From Thalassotalea ponticola (lineage in GTDB: Bacteria > Pseudomonadota > Gammaproteobacteria > Enterobacterales > Alteromonadaceae): a DNA stretch of 64,000 bases. The notes beneath the pieces are model-generated. The model had not been told where the DNA came from. It saw only the letters and a program-made list of their open reading frames with translations, and did no database searches. The stretch covers positions 496,001-560,000 of the forward strand of contig NZ_CP166871.1 in the NCBI RefSeq assembly GCF_041379045.1, in the 5' to 3' direction. The position numbers and the translations under genes are program-made. Position 1 is the first letter of the stretch, and every line of letters begins with the position of its first letter. Shown in pieces: positions 10,301-20,645 of the stretch.

Positions 10301-10955
10301 AATGAAGTTCCATTAAATATATATTTATTGTTATGGGGGCTATTGGCTAATATGGATCAGAAATTCATAAAAGTAAAATATAAATTGATGAAAAAGTTGA
10401 AAAAGTTTGTTTTTTATTGTTTTCTTACAGCGCTTTTACCCCTTTAGCCCAGAAAATATACAGTTTTGCTACATGACGCAGACTTTAAATGTTTTTTCAA
10501 ATTTTTTCTAATTTGTTATTGGGGGGGCCAATAGATTTTCATTTAAGTAGGGTATCAGTATCATTTACACCTAAATTCAAACTCACTCTTAATACTACAG
10601 TCCTACGCTACAGACACATACTACAGATATGCGCTAAAGGCGTATGCTGCAAGCGTACTATACAGGCATAGTTTATAGGTATAGTAGCAACGCCAATGGG
10701 CTTGCATTATTCGTGCACTATTTGTGAACGACCATAGAGGGCTGTTACCTCTGGTTCTATTGCTATGCATGTAGCACTCATTGCCGTCTGAGCTTTTAGG
10801 TGCTTGGCTGTTTAGGTACTTGGCTGTTTAGGTACTTGGCAATGAGTGTGTTTATACAAAACTATTTTGCGAGTTGGGTATACCGGTTGATCAAAAGTTT
10901 AATTAAAACGTTTAATTAACATGTTGAGTTAAAACGCTGGGTTATAAACCCTTAG
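10301..10955. other. Non-coding region between pilA and nadC
   Basis: These 655 bases carry no convincing gene. They hold the pilA upstream region (very AT-rich from 10301 to 10440), a G7 run at 10521-10527, a stretch with repeated CTACAG and TATAG words (about 10594-10690), and a 16-base tandem repeat at 10795-10840. The 60-codon open frame on the plus strand at 10489 has no ribosome-binding site and no protein-like features. Confidence 0.7.
10795..10840. repeat. 16-base tandem repeat, about 2.9 copies
   Basis: Three consecutive units read TTTAGGTGCTTGGCTG, TTTAGGTACTTGGCTG and TTTAGGTACTTGGC. Only one base differs between the first and second units. The array lies in the pilA-nadC intergenic region. 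Confidence 0.9.
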
Positions 10956-11882
<927 letters not shown>

Positions 11883-11977
11883 TTAATAAAGTGTTTGTAG
11901 CGACTATCTGTGCTTTTGCTAACTCTTATCGCCTAGTACGGCATTGGCTGTTTTTTATTTATCGTGTTTGCAGCTCT

Positions 11978-12040
11978 AGCGTCTTATCGCTTGCGGCTAA
12001 CAGCTTTTCGCTTACAGCTTATCGCCTTACAGCCTTACTG
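11978..12040. repeat. Degenerate CTTACAGCTTA-type intergenic repeat, copy 3
   Basis: Units such as CGCTTACAGCTTATCGCCTTACAG resemble those behind pilD and pilB. It abuts the stop of the minus-strand retropepsin-like gene and slightly overlaps its last codons. Confidence 0.75.
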
Positions 12041-12550
12041 CGTCAGGGTTAAATATTTACCACTTTGACTGAAGTCTAGCTGTTTAAGTGCACTCATACC
12101 CAGTAAAATTTCGTTTGTTTTCATCCCTGGGTTTATGTTTGCGGCGACATTATACAAAATAATGTTACCAATACTCAATTCGGCAATTTCGGTTTGCTGC
12201 ACTTGGACACTGCCATTGGCGGTTTGCACGTAATGGTAGCCCATGATAGGAAGATTTAAATTGTCGGCAAGACTGGCGGGAATCGATACGTTAGTGGCAC
12301 CGGTATCGAGCAAAAACACCACGTCGCTACCGTTAATAGAGCCGTTGGTAAGGTAGTGGCCAAAGCGATTGCGTTCGAGCGTAACCTCGCTGCGACCGTC
12401 TTGGGTTAAATTCATTTGTGGTTGCTGATTGGGGTTGTGTTGCTTTTGCAATACCCCTTGAAAAAACCAAAACATCAGCACAAAAAACAGGCCCCATGCA
12501 ATCCACATCATGGCTTTGCCCATTTTTTTATTGTCATCAAATTCGCTCAT
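12035..12550 (-). CDS. Retropepsin-like aspartic protease family protein (TIGR02281 type)
   Basis: The protein has 171 residues with one N-terminal membrane helix (about 12-30), which would place the rest in the periplasm. The C-terminal domain (about 60-171) is a single retropepsin-like unit with the active-site motif LLDTGATNVSIP near residues 80-91 and the later ILLGMSALKQLDF segment typical of clan AA proteases. Such single-domain proteins would need to dimerise to be active. The substrate is unknown. It is divergent from ampD, with about 50 bases between the start codons. Confidence 0.85.
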   Translation of the reverse strand: MSEFDDNKKMGKAMMWIAWGLFFVLMFWFFQGVLQKQHNPNQQPQMNLTQDGRSEVTLERNRFGHYLTNGSINGSDVVFLLDTGATNVSIPASLADNLNLPIMGYHYVQTANGSVQVQQTEIAELSIGNIILYNVAANINPGMKTNEILLGMSALKQLDFSQSGKYLTLTQ

Positions 12551-12604
12551 AGGCTATGGTATCAGTTTTAAGAAATCCTATTAGATACTATGATGGTTGA
12601 GACC

Positions 12605-13174
12605 ATGAAGATCAACAACGGTTGGTTAGACCTCGATAATTTTTGCATTCCGATTGAACACCAACCCTCCCCCTATTGTGATGATCGTGAAGATAGCGAC
12701 ATCAGTTTATTGGTCATTCACAATATTTCACTGCCGCCGGGACAATTTGGTGGTCCGTATATAACCGATTTATTTATGGGGCGATTAAATCCAGCCGAGC
12801 ACGATTATTTTGTTGATATCTATCAACTCAAGGTATCGGCGCATGTTTTGGTGCGACGCGATGGTTCGGTTATCCAATATGTGCCGTTTCACAAACGGGC
12901 GTGGCACGCAGGCGTGTCCTGTTTTCAAGGCCGGGAAAAGTGCAATGATTTTTCCATTGGTATTGAACTCGAAGGCACCGATACTGCACCGTATACTGAT
13001 GCTCAATACGCGTCACTAGCAACCATTACTCAGGCGATACAGGCCCATTATCCCGATATTACTGAACAACGTATCACTGGGCACTGTGATATTGCGCCGG
13101 GGCGAAAAACCGATCCGGGACAAAGTTTTGACTGGCACTGTTTCAGGCGCACACTCTCTGCTAAGCATACGTAA
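12605..13174 (+). CDS. ampD: 1,6-anhydro-N-acetylmuramyl-L-alanine amidase AmpD
   Basis: AmpD is the cytoplasmic zinc amidase that removes the peptide from anhydro-muropeptides during wall recycling, and it also sets beta-lactamase induction where AmpR is present. Zinc ligands are visible: His in LLVIHNISLPPGQFGG, His in RAWHAGVS, and the GHCDIAPGRKTDPG motif. The length is 189 residues from the ATG at 12605; an in-frame ATG at 12590 would add five residues. The MKINNGWL start matches E. coli better. It pairs with ampE downstream. Confidence 0.94.
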   Translation: MKINNGWLDLDNFCIPIEHQPSPYCDDREDSDISLLVIHNISLPPGQFGGPYITDLFMGRLNPAEHDYFVDIYQLKVSAHVLVRRDGSVIQYVPFHKRAWHAGVSCFQGREKCNDFSIGIELEGTDTAPYTDAQYASLATITQAIQAHYPDITEQRITGHCDIAPGRKTDPGQSFDWHCFRRTLSAKHT

Positions 13175-13399
13175 CTAGCGACAGTGAACCTGTACAGGAG
13201 CGTTTAGCTGTTGTGCTAAGCCTTATTGGCGCTTTGTGTAGGCGAGACGAGTGTAAGGGATTGTGAATGTTTCGCGTATATTGATATACTGCTTTTTTAT
13301 TGTATTGTTACCTTAAGTTATTAAATTGTATCGGTTATCTTTGAGCTGTTCGCTCAGACGATAGCAATGTTAACAAGGTTACCAACGACGGTTTTTTAT

Positions 13400-14245
13400 A
13401 TGAGTTTGATCAGTTTACTTTTTGCCCTTGCCGCCGAGCGCGTATTGATGTCGCAACGTTGGCATTTTGACGTGTATTATCGCGCTTATGTTCGTTTTGT
13501 TCGCCGCTTTGTGTCAAAGGGCGAAATTTGCAAAAGCCGTGGCAATTTACTCGCCTTTGCCGTATTGCCCGCGTTGGCGTTATGGGCTGTGCTTGAGTTT
13601 ATCGACAGCGCCGTTATTGAGTTTTTGCTGTCAACCGCGATACTTATGGTATGTATAGGCTGTCAAACTGCGCGAAATGGTTATAAACACTTTTTAAATG
13701 CCGCAATGCGCGGTGACGATGTAGCCATGTCGCATCAGCAAATGCAACTACAGGGGGAGCAAAGTTTTGATGGCGAAACCTTTGGTCAAACCCTAGTTTG
13801 GTTAAACTATCGCTATTATATGGCGGTGATGATTCTGTTTGTATTTTTTGGCATTGCCGCGGTGGTGTTTTATCGTTTACTCGTGGCGGCTAATACCAGT
13901 ATTCGACATGACAATGACGACTTGGTTTTACCTGAACAAGCACAACAAAAATCGGCTTCACTATTGGCGATTATCGATTTTATTCCGGTGCGCTTTGTCG
14001 CCTTTGGTTACATGTTGGTAGGTCATTTTTCACGAGCGCTAAGTACTTGGTTAGAAGGCTTGCTAAACAGCAAGTTAAGCAATCGCCAGTACTTGTGTGA
14101 TGTTGCCAAACAGTCGGAAGAAATTACCGTTGCCGACGGTGACTACACCTCTGAGCCAAGCTTTTTGGTTCGCCTTGCCAAGCGCAATGTGATGTTGTTA
14201 CTCGCAGCCGTTGCTTTTCTCACCCTTGCCGGCGCCGTGCACTAG
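13400..14245 (+). CDS. ampE: AmpE-like inner-membrane protein (beta-lactamase regulator family)
   Basis: AmpE is a polytopic inner-membrane protein encoded beside ampD; its biochemical role is poorly known. The 281-residue product starts MSLISLLFALAAERVL, which aligns by eye with the AmpE N-terminus (E. coli AmpE has 284 residues). It has hydrophobic segments near the N-terminus, at about 58-90, around 145-165 and at the C-terminus. An upstream in-frame ATG at 13367 would add 11 residues ahead of the hydrophobic start and is less likely. The 225 bases between ampD and this start hold no other gene. Confidence 0.85.
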   Translation: MSLISLLFALAAERVLMSQRWHFDVYYRAYVRFVRRFVSKGEICKSRGNLLAFAVLPALALWAVLEFIDSAVIEFLLSTAILMVCIGCQTARNGYKHFLNAAMRGDDVAMSHQQMQLQGEQSFDGETFGQTLVWLNYRYYMAVMILFVFFGIAAVVFYRLLVAANTSIRHDNDDLVLPEQAQQKSASLLAIIDFIPVRFVAFGYMLVGHFSRALSTWLEGLLNSKLSNRQYLCDVAKQSEEITVADGDYTSEPSFLVRLAKRNVMLLLAAVAFLTLAGAVH

Positions 14246-14518
14246 TTGCTCGGCGCACCGCTCGCTATACCTTATCCCCTTATTTCAGTTACCAACAGCG
14301 CCACCTATATAACTATATTGTTATACATGGTGGCTGTGAGCTGCGTAGACATGTGCATTAGTGCAGTGGCAAGTTTGGCAATGACATCTATAGTGTTAGC
14401 TAGGCTGACTATTAAGGTACTTTCAATCAGCCTGACGGTTAATCGCTGACCCTTACCTATTATTGATTGGCTTTCGGTCGCTTAATACTTGCGATAACCG
14501 CTATCTAAGTCGGAATTT

Positions 14519-14533
14519 ATTGGTCTTACCAAT
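14519..14533. promoter_or_regulatory. PdhR operator, distal
   Basis: ATTGGTCTTACCAAT is a perfect dyad, ATTGGT-N3-ACCAAT, matching the known PdhR box. It lies about 240 bases before the pdhR start. Confidence 0.85.
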
Positions 14534-14655
14534 GGTGTTTTCTAACTACTTTACGCTTGTTAATACAATGTTTTTAGATGCATATTTATACTGGTCGTAG
14601 CTGTAATGATTTTACATAAGCCATTATATCTGTTATTTTAACGGCTGGTTTTGTA

Positions 14656-14674
14656 AAATTGGTAATACCAATTT
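14656..14674. promoter_or_regulatory. PdhR operator, proximal
   Basis: AAATTGGTAATACCAATTT is an 8+3+8 perfect dyad containing ATTGGT-N3-ACCAAT. It lies about 100 bases before the pdhR start codon and probably mediates pyruvate-relieved autorepression of the operon. Confidence 0.9.
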
Positions 14675-14774
14675 ACCATCAGTGTTCTGCGGCTTTAAAG
14701 CAACAATTTTGCTTTGGCACCGAGCAGACACTTTGGTAAGGCAGGCGAAAAGCACAAGGCTTATATTAATATCA

Positions 14775-15548
14775 ATGGCTTACGAAAAGATAAAACAACC
14801 GAAGTTGTCGGATGTGATCACTGCTCAGTTAGAGGAGATGATCCGCGAAGGTAGTTTACGTGCCGGGCAAAAATTGCCACCGGAGCGCGAACTTGCTAGT
14901 CAGTTTAACGTGTCTCGTCCATCACTTCGCGAAGCCATTCAAAATTTAGAGGCGAAAGGTTTAGTTAATCGTCGCCAAGGCGGCGGTACCTTTGTTAGTG
15001 AAGACTTGCTCAAAGGCTTGTCCGATCCTCTGTTTGCGCTGATGGCACAACAAGGTGAATCGCAATTTGATTTGCTTGAGTTTCGCCACGGTATAGAGGG
15101 GATGGCGGCGTATTATGCGGCCATGCGCGGTACCAAAGACGACTTTAAAGTCATCGAAGAAAAATACGAAGCAATTAGCGTTGCCCACATTGAAAATACG
15201 GCGCTGCAGGAAAACTTTCGCGCCGAAGCCGAAAGCGTATTTGAGTTCTATCTCGCTATCTGCCAAGCATCGCACAATGCGGTCATTTTGCAATTAGCAC
15301 GAGCAATGAGTGGCTTGCTGATTGACAATATTGAAAAAAATTTACAGGTATTAGCCAAGCGCCCTGATGTACCAGGGCGCATTGCGCATTACCGAAAACG
15401 CCTTATGGAAAGCATTATCAGTGGCGAACCCAACAAAGCATGGGGGGCAAGTCACAAAAATTTGGCCTACATCGAAGAGGTTATGCTTAATTTGGCACAA
15501 GAAAACTCGCGGGTGACACGCAGTTTGCGTCGTTTACAAACTCGCTAA
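14775..15548 (+). CDS. pdhR: Pyruvate-sensing GntR-family repressor PdhR
   Basis: PdhR represses the pyruvate dehydrogenase operon and is released by pyruvate. The start MAYEKIKQPKLSDVI matches E. coli PdhR closely, so I chose the ATG at 14775 over the open-frame start 93 bases upstream. A winged helix (residues 8-75: KLPPERELASQF, SRPSLREAIQNLEAKGL, RRQGGGTFV) is followed by a helical FCD effector domain. The protein has 257 residues. Two matching operators lie upstream, and aceE begins 117 bases downstream on the same strand. Confidence 0.97.
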   Translation: MAYEKIKQPKLSDVITAQLEEMIREGSLRAGQKLPPERELASQFNVSRPSLREAIQNLEAKGLVNRRQGGGTFVSEDLLKGLSDPLFALMAQQGESQFDLLEFRHGIEGMAAYYAAMRGTKDDFKVIEEKYEAISVAHIENTALQENFRAEAESVFEFYLAICQASHNAVILQLARAMSGLLIDNIEKNLQVLAKRPDVPGRIAHYRKRLMESIISGEPNKAWGASHKNLAYIEEVMLNLAQENSRVTRSLRRLQTR

Positions 15549-15665
15549 ACGTTTACTGCCTTTAAAATTAAGGTTTGTCGTTATTTTCGACTACATTTTA
15601 AGGCAACTTATACATTTATTACGTCCTTTAATAACAAAGGCGTGAAATTGGAGAAAAACATCGTT

Positions 15666-18338
15666 ATGACTGATCAAATCAATCACGATATCGATCCACA
15701 AGAAACGCAAGAATGGTTAGAGTCATTAGACGCTATTCTTGAGCAAGATGGGCCAGAGCGTGCGCATCACATTCTTGAGTCGTTGATCGAACGCGCGCGT
15801 CGTGGTGGTACACATTTACCTTTTGACGCTACAACGGCTTACGTGAACACCATTCCTCCTGGGCAAGAGCCAAACATGCCAGCTGATCAAACGATTGAAG
15901 CGCGTATTCGCGCCGCGATCCGTTGGAATGCGATGGCGTTGGTATTGCGTGCTTCTAAGAAAGACTTAGAGTTAGGTGGTCACATTGGTTCATTTGCATC
16001 AAGTGCGACGTTATACGATGTTGGTTTTAACCACTTTTTCAAAGCTGCTAGCCCTGCAGACGGTGGCGATTTTATTTTTGCCCAAGGTCATATCTCGCCT
16101 GGTATTTACGCACGTGCTTTCTTAGAAGGTCGTTTGACTGAAAAGCAAATGGACAACTTCCGTCAAGAAGTTGATGGCGAAGGTCTGTCGTCGTACCCAC
16201 ACCCGCACTTGATGCAAGATTTTTGGCAGTTCCCAACGGTATCAATGGGCTTAGGTCCGCTACAAGCAATTTACACGGCTCGTTTCCTTAAGTACTTAAC
16301 CGATCGCGGTATCAAAGACTGTTCAGGTCAGCGCGTTTACTGTTTCTTAGGCGACGGTGAAACTGATGAGCCAGAATCATTAGGTGCTATTGGCTTGGCA
16401 GCGCGTGAAGGCTTAGACAACTTGTGTTTCGTTATCAACTGTAACCTTCAGCGTCTAGACGGCCCGGTGCGTGGTAACGGCAAAATCATTCAAGAGCTTG
16501 AAGGTACCTTCCGCGGTGCTGGTTGGGAAGTGTGTAAAGTTATTTGGGGTTCTTACTGGGATCCACTTATTGCTCGCGACACCTCAGGCAAGTTATTACA
16601 GCTAATGAACGAAACGGTTGACGGTGAATACCAAAACTGTAAAGCCAAAGGCGGTAAGTACACTCGCGAAAATTGGTTTGGCAAATACCCAGAAACGGCA
16701 CAGTTAGTGGCTAACATGTCAGACGATGACATTTGGCGCTTAAACCGCGGTGGTCACGATCCAGTAAAAGTATACGCTGCTTACGACAAAGCGATGAAGA
16801 CCAAAGGCCGTCCAACGGTAATCTTAGCTAAAACTGTTAAAGGTTACGGTTTAGGTCAATCAGGTGAAGCACAAAACGTTGCTCACAACGTTAAGAAAAT
16901 GGATATTGAATCAATCAAGCAATACCGCGATCGTTTCAATATGCCAATTTCTGATGATCAAATCGAAGATTTACCATTCTTCCGCTTTGCTGACGATAGC
17001 CCTGAAATGCAATACATGCGCGCTCGTCGCGAAGCGTTAGGCGGTCAGTTGCCGGCACGTCGTGAACAGGCTGATGAAAGTTTAGAGATCCCATCGCTAA
17101 AAGCGTTTGAAGCAATTACCAAAGGCAGTGGTGAGCGTGAAGTATCATCTACTATGACCTTTGTTCGCGTGTTAAATGCGTTGTTAAAAGACAAGAAAAT
17201 TGGCGATCGCATTGTGCCAATTATTCCAGACGAAGCGCGTACCTTTGGTATGGAAGGTTTGTTCCGTCAAGTGGGTATTTACGCTCACGAAGGACAAAAA
17301 TACGTACCACAAGATTCAGACCAAGTTGCTTACTATCGCGAAGATAAGAAAGGTCAAGTTTTACAAGAAGGTATTAACGAGTTAGGTGCAATGGCATCTT
17401 GGGTAGCCTCTGGTACCTCGTACTCAACGTGTAATGCAACGACTATCCCGTTTTACATCTACTACTCTATGTTTGGTTTCCAACGCGTTGGCGACTTAGC
17501 GTGGGCAGCTGGTGATAGCCAAGCGCGTGGTTTCTTATTAGGTGCAACAGCGGGTCGAACGACACTAAACGGTGAAGGCTTACAACACCAAGATGGTCAT
17601 TCACACGTACAAGCGGGTTTGATCCCGAACTGTTTAACCTACGATCCAACGTACGGCTATGAAGTAGCGGTAGTTGTGCGCGAAGGTTTGCGTCGTATGT
17701 ACGAAGAAAATGAAAACATCTTCTACTACTTAACGCTAATGAATGAAAACTACCAGCACCCTGCAATGCCAGAAGGCGTTGAAGATGGCATTATCAAAGG
17801 TATCTACAAGCTAGACCGCGTTGAGGCCAACGGTAGCGCCAAAGCCAATGTTCAGCTAATGGGTTCAGGTACTATCTTACTGCAAGTAAGGGAAGCGGCT
17901 CGTATCTTAGCCGAAGACTTTGCTATTTCATCTGACGTGTTCTCAGTAACCTCGTACAACGAGTTGGCTCGTGACGGTCAAGAAGCCTTGCGTTGGAACA
18001 TGCTACACCCAGAAAGCGAAGCAAAAGTGCCGTACATCAGCACGGTTATCAGCAAAGATGCTGGCCCTGCGATTTCAGCTACTGACTACGTAAAAGCCTA
18101 CTCAGATCAAGTTCGTGCATTTATCGACACCGACTACCGAGTGTTAGGTACTGACGGTTTCGGTCGTTCAGATTCTCGCGCTAACTTGCGTCGTCACTTT
18201 GAAGTGAACGCGCACTACATTGTTGTTGCGTCATTGTATGAATTGGCGCAGCGCGGCGAAATCTCAATGGATGTAGTTACCAAAGCAATTAACGACTTTG
18301 GTATTGATGCTGACAAAATTAACCCGCTTTACGCTTAA
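15666..18338 (+). CDS. aceE: Pyruvate dehydrogenase E1 component AceE (homodimeric type)
   Basis: AceE is the thiamine diphosphate enzyme that decarboxylates pyruvate and acetylates the lipoyl groups of AceF. The 890 residues agree with E. coli (887). Visible: the N-terminal segment that binds E2, the ThDP motif GDGETDEPES ending near VINCNLQRLDGPVRGNGK, and the transketolase-like domains with RTTLNGEGLQHQDGHSH. The start is the ATG at 15666 with GGAG upstream; a reading from 15642 would cover that site. aceF follows after 36 bases. Confidence 0.98.
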   Translation: MTDQINHDIDPQETQEWLESLDAILEQDGPERAHHILESLIERARRGGTHLPFDATTAYVNTIPPGQEPNMPADQTIEARIRAAIRWNAMALVLRASKKDLELGGHIGSFASSATLYDVGFNHFFKAASPADGGDFIFAQGHISPGIYARAFLEGRLTEKQMDNFRQEVDGEGLSSYPHPHLMQDFWQFPTVSMGLGPLQAIYTARFLKYLTDRGIKDCSGQRVYCFLGDGETDEPESLGAIGLAAREGLDNLCFVINCNLQRLDGPVRGNGKIIQELEGTFRGAGWEVCKVIWGSYWDPLIARDTSGKLLQLMNETVDGEYQNCKAKGGKYTRENWFGKYPETAQLVANMSDDDIWRLNRGGHDPVKVYAAYDKAMKTKGRPTVILAKTVKGYGLGQSGEAQNVAHNVKKMDIESIKQYRDRFNMPISDDQIEDLPFFRFADDSPEMQYMRARREALGGQLPARREQADESLEIPSLKAFEAITKGSGEREVSSTMTFVRVLNALLKDKKIGDRIVPIIPDEARTFGMEGLFRQVGIYAHEGQKYVPQDSDQVAYYREDKKGQVLQEGINELGAMASWVASGTSYSTCNATTIPFYIYYSMFGFQRVGDLAWAAGDSQARGFLLGATAGRTTLNGEGLQHQDGHSHVQAGLIPNCLTYDPTYGYEVAVVVREGLRRMYEENENIFYYLTLMNENYQHPAMPEGVEDGIIKGIYKLDRVEANGSAKANVQLMGSGTILLQVREAARILAEDFAISSDVFSVTSYNELARDGQEALRWNMLHPESEAKVPYISTVISKDAGPAISATDYVKAYSDQVRAFIDTDYRVLGTDGFGRSDSRANLRRHFEVNAHYIVVASLYELAQRGEISMDVVTKAINDFGIDADKINPLYA

Positions 18339-18374
18339 TTAAGCAATTAGCGTAAGATAGGCAAGGATAACAAC

Positions 18375-20321
18375 ATGTCTGATATTAAAGAAATTGTTGT
18401 ACCAGACGTTGGCGGTGACGAGGTCGAGGTAATCGAACTTAGCGTTGCTGTTGGCGATACGGTTGACGTAGAAGATGCGTTAGTCAGTGTAGAAACTGAC
18501 AAAGCGTCGATGGATATCCCATCACCAGAAGCTGGTGTGGTGAAAGAAATTAAAGTGGCTGTTGGCGACAAAATTTCAGAAGGCGATCTAATCGTACTTC
18601 TTGAAACGGCAGCAAGTGCTGACCAAGCACCAGCAGAACAAGCACCCACAGCGCAAGCTGAGCAAGCCACACCGCAAGCGGCTAGCGCAGAGCAGGGCTC
18701 ATCATCTCAAGTGATTGAGGTAATGGTACCTGACATCGGCCAAGACGGCGAAGTTGACGTAATTGACGTATTAGTTGCCGCGGGTGACAACATTGAAGCT
18801 GAAGACGGTCTTATTACGTTAGAAACCGATAAAGCCACCATGGATGTACCAGCTCCTCAAGCCGGTAAAGTGGTTGAGGTTAAAGTTGCGAGCGGTGATA
18901 AAGTTGGTGAAGGTTCTTTGGTGTTGTTGCTAGAAGTGGGCGAGGCGTCTGCTGAGCAACCTGTGGCACCTGCAGCGAGTACCGCAACCGAACAAGCAAG
19001 CCCTGCACCTGCTAGCAGCGAAGTTATCGAAGTAACGGTACCTGATATTGGTCAAGACGGCGAAGTTGATGTAATTGATGTATTAGTTGCCGCGGGCGAT
19101 AGCATTGACGCAGAAGACGGTTTGATCACCTTAGAGACCGACAAAGCCACGATGGATGTTCCGGCACCGCAAGCGGGTAAAGTGGTTGAGGTTAAAGTGG
19201 CAACTGGTGATAAAGTTGGCACGGGTTCATTGGTGTTATTGCTTGAAACGCAACCTACAACATCAACACCGGCTCCAGCACCTGCTGCTCCTGCGCCAAA
19301 AGAGCAAACCGTTGTTGCAGCGCCAGCAAGTGCTGAGAAAAAAGCGGCACCGGTTCCGCATCACCCAAGTGCGGGTGCCAAACAAAAGCAAGGTCATATT
19401 TACGCGTCACCAGCGATTCGTCGTTTAGCGCGCGAGTTTGGTGTGGACCTAAGCCAAGTTAACGGTACCGGTAAGAAAGGTCGAATCCTTAAAGAAGACG
19501 TCCAATCGTATGTGAAATACGAACTGTCACGTCCGAAAGCGACGGCAAGTGCCTCAGTATCAGGCGGCCAAGGTGGTTTACAGGTTATTGCTCAGCCGAA
19601 AGTGGATTTTGCTAAGTTCGGTGAAGTTGAAACCGTCCCACTGACTCGTATTCAAAAGATATCGGGTCCAAACTTACATCGCAACTGGGTAACCATTCCT
19701 CATGTCACTCAGTTTGATGAAGCGGATATCACCAACGTAGAAGCGTTCCGCAAGGAACAAAACGTATTGGCTGAGAAGCGCAAGCTTGGCTTTAAGATCA
19801 CGCCATTAGTGTTCATCATGAAAGCAGCCGCAGCGGCCCTGCGCGAGTACCCGGTATTTAACTCGAGTTTGAGTGAAGACGGCGAAAGCTTAATCATGAA
19901 GAAATACGTGCATATTGGTGTGGCGGTAGATACACCAAATGGTCTGGTGGTACCTGTGGTACGCGATGTAGATCAAAAAGGTATCTACGAGTTGTCAAAA
20001 GAGTTGCTAGAAATCTCTGCCAAAGCGCGTGACGGCAAACTAACGGCCAAAGATATGCAAGGTAGCTGTTTTACCATCTCATCACTGGGTGGTATTGGTG
20101 GTACTGCATTTACGCCGATTGTTAACGCCCCAGACGTTGCCATTTTGGGTGTCTCTAAATCGGAGATGAAACCAAAGTGGAATGGTAAAGAGTTCGAGCC
20201 GCGCTTGATGTTACCATTGTCATTGTCATATGATCATCGCGTTATTGACGGTGCGGTAGCCGCGCGTTTCAGCGTTTATTTATCATCAATGATGACAGAT
20301 ATTCGCCAGCTAATTTTATAA
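18375..20321 (+). CDS. aceF: Dihydrolipoamide acetyltransferase AceF with three lipoyl domains
   Basis: AceF is the E2 core that passes acetyl groups from its lipoyl arms to CoA. In order: three lipoyl domains (about 3-78, 115-190 and 216-291), each with its lipoylation Lys in ETDKASMD or ETDKATMD; Ala/Pro/Gln-rich flexible linkers; the E1/E3-binding domain ([19 protein letters not shown]); and the acetyltransferase domain ending in the catalytic DHRVIDGA motif. Domains 2 and 3 differ at only about six positions, whereas domain 1 is clearly diverged. The 648-residue length fits a three-lipoyl E2. A terminator follows. Confidence 0.98.
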   Translation: MSDIKEIVVPDVGGDEVEVIELSVAVGDTVDVEDALVSVETDKASMDIPSPEAGVVKEIKVAVGDKISEGDLIVLLETAASADQAPAEQAPTAQAEQATPQAASAEQGSSSQVIEVMVPDIGQDGEVDVIDVLVAAGDNIEAEDGLITLETDKATMDVPAPQAGKVVEVKVASGDKVGEGSLVLLLEVGEASAEQPVAPAASTATEQASPAPASSEVIEVTVPDIGQDGEVDVIDVLVAAGDSIDAEDGLITLETDKATMDVPAPQAGKVVEVKVATGDKVGTGSLVLLLETQPTTSTPAPAPAAPAPKEQTVVAAPASAEKKAAPVPHHPSAGAKQKQGHIYASPAIRRLAREFGVDLSQVNGTGKKGRILKEDVQSYVKYELSRPKATASASVSGGQGGLQVIAQPKVDFAKFGEVETVPLTRIQKISGPNLHRNWVTIPHVTQFDEADITNVEAFRKEQNVLAEKRKLGFKITPLVFIMKAAAAALREYPVFNSSLSEDGESLIMKKYVHIGVAVDTPNGLVVPVVRDVDQKGIYELSKELLEISAKARDGKLTAKDMQGSCFTISSLGGIGGTAFTPIVNAPDVAILGVSKSEMKPKWNGKEFEPRLMLPLSLSYDHRVIDGAVAARFSVYLSSMMTDIRQLIL

Positions 20322-20328
20322 GCGAACT

Positions 20329-20352
20329 AGCCGGTGCTTGCACCGGCTTTTC
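20329..20352 (+). terminator. Intrinsic terminator after aceF
   Basis: The stem AGCCGGTGC / GCACCGGCT with a very short loop is followed by TTTT. It partly separates aceF from lpdA. Confidence 0.88.
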
Positions 20353-20645
20353 TGCGTAATGGGCAGTGCTTAACCGAGATAAAATAGCCTAACGTTTATC
20401 GATATCGCCTCTGTTGCGTGTTGAAACATTAACTTTTGCATTATTTTGCAGAAATGTTGGCGATTTTTTATCACTCACGGTAAACTTGCCCGCAATAAAA
20501 ACAGAGCGTGCGTTAAAAGTTTTCAAAATGGCTTTTAACTGCGCTTAAAGTAAGAATTTCACAACACGCCGTAAGTATTTTGGGGTGTTGTTTGGTCGCC
20601 GATAAAGCGGATTATTGGCGCTAGTATCAAGTATTTGAGGTAAAC
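20353..20645 (+). promoter_or_regulatory. Long aceF-lpdA spacer, likely lpdA promoter region
   Basis: About 290 non-coding bases follow the aceF terminator, so lpdA probably has its own promoter. An 8-bp inverted repeat, GTTAAAAG (20512-20519) / CTTTTAAC (20532-20539), is present. The ribosome-binding site before lpdA is GAGGT. I could not assign a specific regulator. Confidence 0.5.

Larger units (their letters stand above)
14246..14774. other. Non-coding region with the pdhR operon promoter
   Basis: These 529 bases separate ampE from pdhR. The only regulatory signals I can support are two PdhR-type operators (14519-14533 and 14656-14674). The 67-codon open frame starting at 14246 has no protein-like character. 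Confidence 0.7.

Noticed and set aside
10301-10450. sigma-54 promoter for pilA
   Set aside because: I looked for GG/GC spacing on the minus strand and found no acceptable match.
10489-10671. 60-codon open frame in the pilA-nadC spacer
   Set aside because: It covers repetitive DNA and has no translation signal.
14246-14449. 67-codon open frame directly after ampE
   Set aside because: No ribosome-binding site and no similarity; it lies in the pdhR upstream region.
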